From Stenocarpella maydis (taxonomy: Eukaryota; Ascomycota; Sordariomycetes; Diaporthales; Diaporthaceae), in the NCBI GenBank assembly GCA_002270565.1, contig NQMI01000013.1, positions 421,102 to 485,101 of the forward strand: 64,000 nt of DNA, given 5' to 3'. The notes beneath the pieces were generated by a model, which saw only the letters and a program-made list of their open reading frames with translations, was not told the DNA's origin and made no database searches. Positions 33,276 to 43,570 of the stretch are shown piece by piece. The position numbers and the translations under genes were made by a program. Numbering within the stretch: the first letter of the stretch is position 1; the number at the start of each line of letters is the position of its first letter.

Positions 33276-34112
33276 ATGTTGCACCCCAAGATAGCAAGCA
33301 TGCTTCTCTTGCCTCTGCTGGCCCTGCCGTTTGGGCCAGCTCAGGCCTCAACCATCCCAAGAAACGCCCTTCCCTACAATCATACCTTGCCCCGACGGAC
33401 GATTGCCGGTGTCGAAGTCGTCGACACCCCAATCGTCCGCGATGCCCATGACTACGCCCTCAACCACAGCAGTGACTTCACCTACAAGCACATCATGCGG
33501 AGCTGGCTATTCGGTGCCCTCATCATTGGGCACAACGAGACCCTCCTCGACACCGTCGACCTGGAGGTGCACGCCGTGGCTGCCCTTCTCCACGACCTGG
33601 GCTGGGACCAGACCCCCGGCTCGCCGTTCGTGAGCCAGGACAAGAGGTTCGAGGTGGATGGCGCGATCGCCGCCAGGGAGTTCATCCGGGACAACCAGCA
33701 TGGCCGGGGGTGGGACGCGCGGAGGGTGCAGCTCGTCTGGGACGCCATTGCCCTTCACACTCAGCCTAGCATCTACAACTATAAGGAGCGTGAGGTCGAG
33801 ACTATGGGCAATGGGGTCTGGTCCGACTTCCAGGGGCCCGACTTCGGCATCACCAAGGAGGAGTATTCTGCCGTGCTCTTGGAGTTCCCCAGCGACGGCA
33901 TGAAGAATGGTATGAACGATACTTTTATTTGGCTTTGCCAGGGGAAGCCGGCTACGACATATGGTAAGTGGGTTAGCATCACATGAGGCCAGGGGATATT
34001 TACTGATGAGCTTGCAGACACGTTTATGCAGCCCTGGGGAGACAATTATGTCCCAGGATACCACTCTGAGGGACACAGGGTTTTTGATACCGCTTTTTTA
34101 AACTTTCCCTAG
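33276..34112 (+). CDS. Secreted HD-domain protein (cyanamide hydratase-like)
   Basis: Two exons, 33276-33963 and 34018-34112, give 260 residues. The 54-nt intron has GTAAG and TTGCAG ends and restores an aspartate codon. Residues 1-25 form a signal peptide (basic start, LLLPLLALPFG core, AQA end). The metal-dependent HD motif is EVHAVAALLHDLGW, with an upstream histidine in the YKHIMRSW region and a later one in ALHTQPS. LHDLGW-type motifs occur in fungal cyanamide hydratase and related HD hydrolases, which are usually cytosolic; here the protein appears to be exported. Several N-glycosylation sequons (NHT, NHS, NET, NDT) agree with secretion. The physiological substrate is unknown. It sits between two HET genes on the same strand. 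Confidence 0.85.
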
Positions 34113-34949
34113 TGCCAGATGAATAGGTCTGATAAGAAAACGCAGCTTTGCGCAAGGCCGGAGCCGTACCGTGTTTATGGTCATCCCTAGATAGAGACTT
34201 CGAACCTGGATCAATCTCAATAACTAAGCACTGTCACCTTGGGAAAAACTTACGATACGCAACTTGACTGCTTTCCTTGATTCATTGCCAGTGTCTTTCA
34301 GTGGGGGCTGCGTCTACTGCATCTATGACATGGATGAAGAGAGTGTGTCTCCGGCCGTTCTATCTCTAGATTCTATCCTACTGTGGGCGGCTTCTCCTGA
34401 CCACCCGCACGGTGGCACTAGGGTAGGCTTGGTCATGCTCCCTTCTTCTCTACTTGGGCAAGTGATGATATCCGTTCAATCTCATGCTGATATTTAGTGA
34501 CTTTGAACAGAAGATGAGTCACTGCCCAGATGTTTAACGCTTGGGCTTCAGCCGCATTATATTATTTTCTACTCACTATGTACTATGTCTTCATATCACT
34601 TTCTCATTCTGAAGTAATAAGGAATGCTAGGAATAAATTTATGCATAAATTTATTTTCAGCTGGTTATTTGTATACCTTGATCAAGTAGTATCTTATGTA
34701 CCTCTCCCAATTGCATAACCAGGGAGGCAAATAGCTTGAGGTATGCACTTGAGCAGTTCAAATGCTGGTTGGCTGATCAGCGGTTGTGTAATATCTTCCT
34801 GCAGCCGACTACATATATTGCTGTTCTGACCCTGCAGCAGAAGCGCATCCACCAGATAATCCTCCCTCCCTCCCTCACTTTCCTGGCTCAACCAACATAC
34901 ATACATTTCCTGGCTCGACGCATACTGAGAGAACACACGGATTCAAAGC
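34113..34949. other. AT-rich intergenic region
   Basis: No gene recognised. The part at 34520-34690 is strongly AT-rich. The right end is the leader of HET gene 2. Confidence 0.55.
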
Positions 34950-37787
34950 ATGGCGAGCTGGCACGAGGGCAGCTGCAGGCGGCCTGACGTACTTGTCAAG
35001 ACGGTCAATATTCCAACGTGTCTGAGTTGCGGTGCTTTCTTCACCCAAGACGAAAACGAGTCTACCGGAGTGCTGGCACACGAACTAGCGGTTACCAGTG
35101 ACTCTGCCCGTCTCAAGCTTGACTGACCATCTTTTATTTGTTTCTCATCGCCCAAGGATGTCGAGGATCCCGCCCTCCGAGAGATCCTCGGCAAATGGGA
35201 CGGCGATTCTGGTGACCCCAAGCAAGGCTCAGAGCCTGAGTCGGAACAGAAGACGGTGCCGGGCACTGGGTCAAATTCACGCCTCAGCCAAAAGCATAAA
35301 TATCAGAGTACTGAGAAACCCACCATCTACCACGCATTGGTCGGTAGCGATGAGATTCTGCTATTGCGCCTCGACCCCGGCAACAGAGACGTAGACATCC
35401 TCCATGGAGAGCTTAGGCCAACAAAGTTGTCCGATCAACCGGACTATACTGCGCTGTCATACACATGGGCAGACGCCAACGGCGACCGGAGATTACGTGA
35501 AAAGATATTCCTAGGTCCGGCCTGGGCGCCCTTCGCCATCACCGGCAACTGCGCCGCAGCACTGCGCCGGCTACGGTCAAAAGGAGAGACGCGAGATCTC
35601 TGGGTCGATACGATCTGCATAGATCAAGGAAATGTTGGCGAAAGATCCCACCAGGTATCATTGATGCGGGACATCTATTCGCGTGCCGAATCAGTGGCTA
35701 TATTCCTGAGCGGTGAAGGGGTTGACAATACCCCAGCGGGCAGACTGATGCAACATCTCGACGACCAACGTTTCCACGCGAGGAAACCCGTCACGAATTG
35801 GTGGGGTGAATCTGGCTATAGCTCTGGAGCAATCGACCTGTTCCAGCAGCAGTACTGGTCGCGTGTCTGGGTTATACAAGAGGCTCTGCTTGCAAAGACG
35901 GCCACGCTCATCTTTGGTAATATAACACTAGACTTCCGGGAGTTCGTCAATAATTTCTCAACAAAACGGCACCCTAGGTCGGTCGAGGATCAAATGCCAC
36001 GCTGGATCTTTTTCAATGTAGCGTCACGGGTAGAGGGCCTGGCAGCGCTGTTATTCGACCTCATAACGAAAACGTCAATGTGCAAAGCGACAGACCCACG
36101 GGACTTGGTTTTTTTATTACTTGGTCTTGTCCCATGGGTGAAATACGAAGGCTTAGTACCTGACTATTCAAAGACCATGCCGGAGATCTTGATTGGCCTT
36201 GCGGCATATTTGCTAATGGGGCACGGCCAGTTGTCAATCCTTGCTGACGCATGCGCGCCATCCGAGTCCAGAACTCAGAACGGGGAAGCAAGCGGGTCGA
36301 ATATTCATCTGCCCTCGTGGGTTTCATTCGAAATTGTATCCTCATCCCAGCAAGGCCCCTCATATTCAGCCATATTATGCCGTTGCTGGACGGGAGGCAC
36401 GTGGGACAAATATAATAATTTGTTCACAGAAAGAATATGGAAAGAAGTGCCAGCAATGGACGTGCCAGCAACGAACATATTAGCAGACAGCCTAAAAATC
36501 AAATTGATCAGACGAGCCATCAAACCGACAGTCCTCAGCACCACACAAGAGCCACATTGGGCTTTGAAAGTTATTGATCGTTGCGGGGCCCTCCTCGTCC
36601 GAGCACTGCCTGTGGTCTGCCTCTCTACCATGGGCCCGGGTTTTCAAGCAAGCTTTTATAAGCCCTTCTTACCGAGCTCGGGAAGCTGGAGCGCCCGAGG
36701 GGTTAACTTTTGCGGAGTTGAAGCCACAGATACTACGATACGTTGGGCACTCGAAGTACTTACTTGTTCCACATTCGACTTTGAGCACGACTGGGTCATT
36801 GACGTACCCGGTTGTGAGACACTCCTACACATAAAGCCATCTCGAAGATCACCTGGGACCTATGAACTCGCTTCTCGGTGTTCTGTAGTTTTGAACATTG
36901 AAGAAGCATCAATTCTATATCAAGAAAGAGAAGGAGAAACAGAAAGCTGGACCCACGAGATGTCTGCGATGTTTGAGATGCTTACGCCGGTGTATTGGTC
37001 TAATGACTTCAGTCCGGAACCCTCGCACTGGGGTAGCGACTTCAGACTGTGGATGCCGCTCATCCCATTCAAATTACATCATCTCCAATTTCTTCGCACT
37101 GGGCAAACCATGAATTCCTCCGGTAGTATGACAGCCCCGGTCGCAGGTTTTGAAGATGACTTATCGGAGTCAGTTTTGCACAATTATTCGCAGTGGATGG
37201 CATCCCTGCGATATAGCAGTCCTAAAACTTCCCAGGATCGCTTCCCTGAGTTTTACGAGGCAGGTAGTAAGGTATCAGTATATTTGGAAGGGTGGCGGGA
37301 CCCTGGGCTTTGGTCTAGAATACATGGTATTCTACTTGACATCCCATGGGAGCAACACTTGACACATCTGGCTGAGTTCAAAGCGATCATCTGGGACCGA
37401 CTCATGGCAGAGGACCCGACAAAGCGCATTTTTAACGACTTGGAACACAGGCTGGATGATTTATTCCAGACTTTTGGTGACTGTCTATCAGGAATCTCAT
37501 TCACACCCAAGAGTGGCGAGCATTCACTGAGGACCTTCTCATCGCCAGGAATCAGCCGACAATTGGCAAGGAGGATAAGAGATATACCTTATGACTGGAG
37601 CCTTCAACATATTCGTGACCGTGAATCGGAAATTTTCTCGGACTGGGACAGAGTCCAAAAAATTTGGGAGTTCATGCAACAGTCAAGAGCGGAATGCGAT
37701 GCGTTGAGGAGTAAATTCTTTCAGTTGGTTGTTCTGAGGCGTCTTGGCAACAGAACGACTCGGAGTCTCGAATTCTTGATATCATGA
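34950..37787 (+). CDS. Large HET-domain protein
   Basis: Two exons, 34950-35090 and 35157-37787, give 923 residues. The 66-nt intron uses GTTACC and CCCAAG ends; it is the only donor that keeps phase with this acceptor. The first exon (47 residues) carries a CxxC pair (PTCLSCGAF) often found at the start of long fungal HET proteins. The HET domain follows: YTALSYTW (about 144-151), LWVDTICIDQ (195-204), ERSHQVSLMRDIYSRA and YWSRVWVIQEAL. The remaining 650 residues are a long variable region with no repeat I recognise. Without the first exon the frame has no nearby ATG (35256 is GTG), which supports the two-exon model. Role as for other HET proteins: candidate non-self recognition or cell-death effector. 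Confidence 0.85.
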
Positions 37788-38167
37788 GGGGACAACTGGG
37801 TCAGGAAATGCTCGTTAGATTTGCAAATTGTATCTTGCACTTAGGAACCAGAACTGCAGCACGCCTTCTATTTGACCGAGACCTTGTTATAGTCAGTCGA
37901 CAGCACAGGAATATCCTGGAGGCAGGTTAATGTTGATTGCGCCCAACCTGGCAGCTCCCAAAATTGAATTGGCGAAAATCGGACTACACGGCTTGTCGTC
38001 GTTGCTACATAAAGGTCCGATATTGATCAGTACCACAAGAGATGATCCAGCATATGCCTTGAGGAAAGCTAGTTGGAGCCTGAAGGACGTGTCTTGAAAA
38101 CCCAGAACCGCAGTCTCCCCGTGCGGCCTACGTCTCCTAATGGTGGCCTCTTGTAGGTGATGCGCCA
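37788..38167. other. Intergenic, possible lost upstream exon
   Basis: No coding sequence recognised. A TTGTAG splice-acceptor-like site lies just before 38158, so the kinase-like fragment downstream may once have had upstream exons here that are no longer readable. Confidence 0.4.
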
Positions 38168-38725
38168 ATGGCAATGGTTGCGTATTTCCAACCTCGCGGT
38201 TCTAACCGACGCGAGGTGCCGAGCACACAATCTCCGTTTCCCCGCAGGATCGTAAAAGACCTCGCGGTTTCGAATACGTCTGTCAACTCAAGAAATGTCC
38301 GGGCGGCCCTGAGGAGGGTCAAGACGCTGAACGAGCTGCAGATATATAACATGGACATTCTGTCGGAGAATTTTGTCGGCGGGAGACTTGTGGATTTTGG
38401 CTCGTCATTGACTGAGCCACATATTATACTTGATGCCATGGAGCCCGATGACGCCGAGGACTTGAGGCAGAACGACATGGTCCAATTTGATGAACTTATT
38501 GACGAGGAGGGAGTCAATACCAGACCAAGGATGCGGGCTTTACCGAACATGGAGTACCGGAAGAAGTTACGGCCTAAACAGGCTCCAAAAAAAGCCTCTT
38601 TCTTCCCTTGGATCCCGTTCAAAACCGCGGCGTGGGGCCTGAAGGCGTCAAGTATGAGGGAGGAAACTTCAAGTTCTGCCGAGCATGGCAGCCTTGAACC
38701 TTGGTTTTGGGTCGAACGTCTGTGA
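38168..38725 (+). pseudogene. FTA2/protein-kinase-like C-terminal fragment
   Basis: An open frame of 185 codons resembles the C-terminal half of the fungal kinase-like family annotated as kinetochore Sim4 complex subunit FTA2. The hallmark is a catalytic-loop-like YNMDILSENF followed by a magnesium-loop-like LVDFGSSLTEPH. The typical kinase N-lobe (glycine loop, lysine) is missing upstream. At about 185 residues the fragment is roughly half of what is expected. It may be a truncated duplicate or the last exon of a decayed gene. Residues after about 150 (PWIPFKTAAWGLK onward) do not resemble the family and may be read-through into intergenic DNA. Calling it a pseudogene is inference from the missing N-lobe. 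Confidence 0.5.
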
Positions 38726-39145
38726 TATTCTGGTGGGGTTTTTGAACTTGGGAAATGGGGCACTTGTCAAATCTCTTGAGGCCGGCCAAGTCGATTATGG
38801 GCTATCATCTTACGCGTGTGATAACGAAATTGAAATAAAAATCAGTATTTACAAAAGGCGTAGACGAATGAAGCAAATAATCCCTACCCAAGTACTTAGT
38901 TAGGCATGTTACAAATCGCGACGTAGTTCACTCAGAAAGATTACACCCTAGGTATTAGAACAAGCCCGCGAGGCATTAGGCATAGACAGATAGCATGCTG
39001 TAGGAGAGTCCCTTAGAAGACACTCCGAGAGACCTATGAATTAAACTGTACGGACGCTCGAGGATGCCGGAGCGAGGTTACATAATATGTAGCGATCTGC
39101 TGAGAAAATGACTTCCGTTTCTCGCCTTCGTTAATACCTAGGTAA
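38726..39145. other. Intergenic
   Basis: No gene recognised. Ends at the TACCTAGGTA palindrome (39135-39144) beside the RCC1 relic. Confidence 0.55.
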
Positions 39146-40146
39146 ACTCACCACTTCTCAAAATTCTCTAGAACCAAGAGAATTTCCGCTATCCAGAAAT
39201 GTGGTAGATCCGATCATACAGCCGTACATGCTCATGTAGAAAAGGCCCCACCGGCACCAGCGATGGTCATCTTCTTCCCTCGGGTCACCTCGAAATTTAC
39301 CCGAGTAAGGTACAGTGATGTCGTTCTCCATGTCTTGCCCAGTCCTTCCGCTTTCAGAAAAGACCCACGAATAAGGCTCACCGTCGGTTGTGAGCGCGAG
39401 GCTATGGTCTATGCCAACAGCGACTAAGGCCGTTGAAGGGATCTCTACGCACATATTGGTTCAGGAGCTGTGAATCGATTATGCAGGCGCATACGCCGGT
39501 CATAAGGGGGAGGCGTACTAACGTGGTATAAATGCTAGGCCTCTTCAGAATGCAAGGCTTCCCGCGCTCATCTAACATGGTGTTCTCTTGGGTGAACGCC
39601 TTGGCCTACACTCCCACTTGGTCGCCGTCTAACAGTATGCGGCCGCACGTGAGGAGCTTCCCGTCAGAAGTGGAGGCAACTGAATGGTGTTCCCGTCCAG
39701 CGATACTGACGACCTTGTTGTTACCTAGGCTCTTGATAAGGCGTGGCCTCAAATGGGAAGCGTAAGGTTGCATGTGCTCTCCCCGACTTCGTTAGCAGTA
39801 ATGCCGAGCTGCGCGTATGTGTACAGGCAGGCCCCAGGCATAGATTCATCCATACTCATTGATGGAAAAACTAATGGTAAGAACCACAGGCAACCTGGAC
39901 GGTCTCCGCGTCGCGAACAGGCAAGGCGCCAATGCTCGTGGGCCGCAGTGCGAGTACCAGGTGATGGTCGAATACCCTCCTCCGGAACAGCTGGCTCTGC
40001 TCGCCACATCCCCATGAAAAGATCTTGCCTCTGCCGTCCGGCGCAAGGACATGGCTGGTATTGGTACCAGCGGCTAGTTATCTGGTATCCTTGAGGTCAG
40101 GGACGGGAATTGGCGCCCACTGAACCTTGGCATCCCTACCCCAGGG
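39146..40146 (-). pseudogene. Decayed RCC1-type gene (Ran nucleotide exchange factor relic)
   Basis: Minus-strand translation in shifting frames gives a series of RCC1 repeats in the right order. At the 40.1-kb end are VPDLKD, AAGTN, GKIFSWGCGEQSQL and VQVACGSYH. In the middle are VVSIAG-EHHSVASTSDGKLLT and LDERGKPCIL. At the 39.2-39.5-kb end are VAVGIDHSLALTTDGEPYSW and a segment resembling the final AGAGGAFS repeat. At least five in-frame stops and several frameshifts interrupt it, so it cannot encode the protein. The closest family is fungal RCC1 (Pim1/Srm1), which loads GTP on Ran and is essential, so a functional copy should exist elsewhere. Only the C-terminal two thirds is readable. 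TACCTAGGTA palindromes lie at both ends (39135-39144 and 40147-40156). Confidence 0.75.
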
Positions 40147-40971
40147 TACCTAGGTACTGAAGCCCATTTTGCCTCTGCTGGACTGGGGAAATCGGTCAGG
40201 TTAAGGATCATAGACGTCGCAGGATCGTGAAATGCCGCAGGTGCTCGCTTGTGTGCACGTGGTGATGTGTACTACCTACTAACCCGAAATGCTCCCGAAA
40301 CATGTACGTGACGTACGTGACCGTCGTCAGCGAGTGCAAACGAGCAGCTTGTTGGGCCTTGGTTGCATCGCCTCCACCGGCGATTGGTCGCCTCAAGTGC
40401 TCTGGTCTTGCTGCCTAGACCCAGTTGCCCGCAAGCTCCATCGCCGAAGATGAAAATCTCTGGAGACGTCGAGGGCTTTTCGTTCAGCCTTTGGCCATGT
40501 GACTTTTGTCATGTTCTCCTTGGAATGACCCCAGTCTTCGTCCTTGACTTCCGAAATGCTTCGCCTTGGGGCATCTTCGTTGGGGGGCGCTGGTTTTCCT
40601 GTCGGGTCTGGTCCTCCGGGTTAGTAGTTGGCCCTGTTGGTTTCCGGGGCCCCTACTAGCAGATTGGTCCATTTGCAGCATCAGTTGGTTTCGGGCCATC
40701 CAGAATGATGGTTGGCTCCCGAGGTCCCCACAAAATGCGGCACAACTGCACCAACACAACGGTCAGCACCCGGCCAGCCGGCCAGGTAGCTATAAATGGC
40801 ACTCTTCCCATGGATCTTTACCCAACTTCACACCACTCTTAATCTGTAACCCCCCTTTGCCTGGAACACAACTTAGCCTAGGCTCAATCCCCAATTTTCA
40901 CCAACAATCAAGTTTTCTCTCGGCTTCCGCAAGCTAGCCCAGGTGTCAGCCGCATTATTAAACGAAACCAA
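40147..40971. other. Intergenic with palindrome copy and promoter
   Basis: Starts with a perfect TACCTAGGTA. No gene recognised; the right end is the promoter and leader of the small gene at 40972. Confidence 0.55.
40791..40797 (+). promoter_or_regulatory. Probable TATA box of small gene
   Basis: TATAAAT about 175 bp upstream of the ATG at 40972, in GC-rich surroundings. Confidence 0.4.
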
Positions 40972-41343
40972 ATGGGACTCTTATATTCTAAGCGAGCGTC
41001 TGCGCCGCCCCACGCCGCATCCTCCTCACCCGCGCCGCATGCAGTATGTTCCAAACAAGACCAGGACGCATGGGAGGCGATTGTAGATATGCTCGAGAAG
41101 GACATCTCCAATGAAGAGACCGAGAGTCCTTACAAACGAAATTTGCAACTGTGTCTGGACTGGGTTAAAACATATGGTTATCCAATTCCAGGCTATATAG
41201 TTTGGGTCTTTGATGGCGTCCTTAGATGCCAGAAGAAAGATGAAGCCCGGGAGTTCCGCAACACTATACCCGGTTTCACTGATCGCCGGCATGAGTACGC
41301 AGCGGTTGTGAGCGGTCACTTTTCAACATCAGAGGCTGTTTAG
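40972..41343 (+). CDS. Small uncharacterised protein, member of a local pair
   Basis: Single exon of 123 residues from ATG at 40972 (ACCAAATGG context). No known domain. The N-terminal 25 residues are Ser/Ala/Pro-rich and could be disordered. The rest alternates charged and aromatic residues: DAWEAIVDMLEKDI, YKRNLQLCLDWV, YIVWVFDGVL and RRHEYAAVV. It resembles the product at 42042-42491 in the spacing of several positions: an L-x-x-D pair, an N-L/I-Q motif, a W-x-F/L-DG motif and a final R-x-x-x-YA-x-V. The two may be diverged duplicates of an undescribed family. No signal peptide or membrane segment. Function unknown. Confidence 0.55.
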   Translation: MGLLYSKRASAPPHAASSSPAPHAVCSKQDQDAWEAIVDMLEKDISNEETESPYKRNLQLCLDWVKTYGYPIPGYIVWVFDGVLRCQKKDEAREFRNTIPGFTDRRHEYAAVVSGHFSTSEAV

Positions 41344-42041
41344 GGTTCTGTGCTGACTTTTGACATTCTAGATTCCCCCCCAGTATTGGAATGGGGGCTG
41401 CGAGGAGATCACCCGTCTCACTTAGCTATCCTACATGAGAATTGGCACATCAAAGAGAATATTAGATGTTTTTTTGACTGCATAGTAAATTGTTGGCCAT
41501 GTGATCACTTGTATTTCCTCACTTGACAAAAATCCCACATCATAACACCTGTGTCAAAATATCAGACCGTGGTTGCATAGAGCAGGACCTGACCCACAAG
41601 TTCTAAATCCCAGAATGGACCAACCGACAACATGATGTCGAGCATTATGAGTGGATATCCTAAAAATAGTCGTGAAGTGGCCAACATGAAGTTGACCTAT
41701 TTCATAGCCACCCAACCTTCTTGACCCTGGCCGAAGCCTGAATCCTGTTTCCAAAACTTAACACTTGGAGATACCTGCCGGGGTGGGGACGCTGTTGCTT
41801 GAAGCATAAGTAGGAGATGTCTCTCCTTGAGCAAGTTGATTCGAATCCGATTCTCACCAGCATCAATATTCAGTCCAGTATCAAGCCAACGGATTTCAGA
41901 AACCACCACATCATTAACACAATATCAGCATTCGAAAGTAACTCCACTCTCGACTCTGTCTACGATACACTGCCTGTGCTGAGTTGTATCACAATTTGAA
42001 CAGAATAGCAACATACCAATCCTTTCTTCATCAACTTTGCA
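41344..42041. other. Intergenic
   Basis: No gene recognised. Contains the leader of the second small gene. Confidence 0.55.
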
Positions 42042-42491
42042 ATGGCCACTCCGCAGTCCAAGCAGTTGCAATCGGACCCTACGAAAGACATCTTCATAGA
42101 CGGACTGAAGAGAGACCTTCAGAGGCCAGAAAATGCCAAACACCAAAAGAATATCCAAGCCATGATAACAAAGGCGACAATTTCAGGCCCTGCCAGGCCG
42201 AAGCATACCTGGTGGGCACTGGACGGCAAGGTCTACGAGGTTGAGAATAAGCATTTTCAACAGACAATGGAAAAGTATGCTAAACATCGGGATAATATCT
42301 ATGCAATGGTAAGACGTGCCCCGGAGAATTCCCCTCTTGTTCATCAATACGACTTTGACATCTGGGGCGCAAATGCTTCGCAACCGATACAACTTTCTAT
42401 TTCCTCATCGGCTCCGAAGTCTGGCACAAGCTGGCTCAAAACATATGATCTCAATTTTGATCCGAACTTTTTCGATACTAATTACTCTTAG
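42042..42491 (+). CDS. Small uncharacterised protein, second of the pair
   Basis: Single exon of 149 residues, ATG in a good context (GCAATGGCC). No known domain or export signal. The core reads IFIDGLKRDLQ, HQKNIQAMI, KHTWWALDGKVYEV, FQQTMEKYAKHRDNIYAMV. It lines up over about 80 residues with the protein at 40972-41343. The C-terminal 45 residues are Ser/Asn-rich and differ from that protein. The next gene starts 150 bp downstream on the same strand. Function unknown; lineage-specific gene likely. Confidence 0.55.
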   Translation: MATPQSKQLQSDPTKDIFIDGLKRDLQRPENAKHQKNIQAMITKATISGPARPKHTWWALDGKVYEVENKHFQQTMEKYAKHRDNIYAMVRRAPENSPLVHQYDFDIWGANASQPIQLSISSSAPKSGTSWLKTYDLNFDPNFFDTNYS

Positions 42492-42641
42492 CGTGCTGTG
42501 GCTTTCCAAAGTGTACATTCCACAGATGGCAGACCGGCCACAGGCTTGCAAGGATCCGCTAAAGTGGTCAGCAATCCCAATTAATCCTCCGCCATCATGT
42601 ACTAACGCAGCCACCAGATCAACCCGCCAACCGCCTCACAA

Positions 42642-43191
42642 ATGGCCCAGTCAACTGAGTACAAGCAAAAGCTGAATGGACACCCACAGGCAATGCATCA
42701 AGTGAGTTGTGTATGGTTCTTTTTATGTCAGATCATTGGCTAATGAATGGTGTTATTCTATTGCAACACAGATCTATTGCAAGGTTCGGGTGGGACCCAA
42801 CTCTGGAACTGATGCAGATGATGAAGGAATTGATCTTGATGTCTGTAACGACACTGGCTCCACCCTTCATAGCATCCATCAGTCTACATGGGTCAAGTTT
42901 CTTCAGCCCCAATATAAGGGCTTTAAGACTAAGGTCAAAGTTTCCACCGCTGGTGGTATCTTTGAGACTTTGTCATATGATCTTGAGCTTAGGATATACA
43001 GCGACATGGAGCGAACGAAGCCGCTGACTGATTGGTTTTATATTGAGACTGTCATCCGGCCAGACACCTACAAGCAACTCTCTGGATCTGAGCTTCGGAA
43101 TGAGTGTATATTTGCCACGCCTATGGGCAACGAGAAACTCATTGCCGGAACAAGCAAGCTTGGGGTTGCTTGGAGACTCCTTATGTCTTGA
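42642..43191 (+). CDS. Small protein with retropepsin-like DTGS motif
   Basis: Two exons, 42642-42701 and 42772-43191, encode 159 residues. The 70-nt intron has GTGAGT and CACAG ends and a GCTAATG branch-like site. Residues 47-50 are DTGS, the active-site form of aspartic proteases, in the setting VCNDTGSTLHSIH. The rest fits a single-lobe, retroviral-protease-like fold seen in small fungal proteins: a TAGG turn, a strand ELRIYSD, a WFYIE strand and a final LSGSELRNECIFATP. Cellular pepsins have two such lobes; with one, a homodimer would be needed for catalysis. Whether it is an active protease is unknown. No transposon gag, reverse transcriptase or integrase is nearby, so it is not an obvious retroelement remnant. 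Confidence 0.6.
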
Positions 43192-43570
43192 AGAGCTCTG
43201 TGGGGGAATGGTCAACAACTTTGAGTGTACGCGATTCAAATCTGGCGGGCTGGATGAGATGCAAAAGGGGGGGGGGGGATGTTGTATGGTAATGCAACCT
43301 TTTTAAGGGCAATCGTTTCAGGAATTGTTATTCACATGCATTGATAGAACAGTTTAGGTGAAGAACTCTGCATCCCGAGGAAGGACATTAAGTACATGTG
43401 TCAAAAGGTTGTCTGCTCAGATTTAGGGTAGGCATGGAGAAGAGTTCATTTTTCAACTATTGACTATGGAGTGTAGGCTGAGACATTTTACACTCAGGGT
43501 AAGTTGGGCTGTCCTCTGATCTCAGCCTCGGGGATGACCTGAAGATTGAGGGTAGGTACATAGCCCTGCC
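43192..43570. other. Intergenic with poly-G tract
   Basis: Holds the 3' regions of two convergent genes. A G homopolymer lies at about 43266-43278. No coding sequence. Confidence 0.55.

Noticed and set aside
42642..43191. Retrotransposon origin for the DTGS protein
   Set aside because: No gag, reverse transcriptase, integrase or long terminal repeats nearby.
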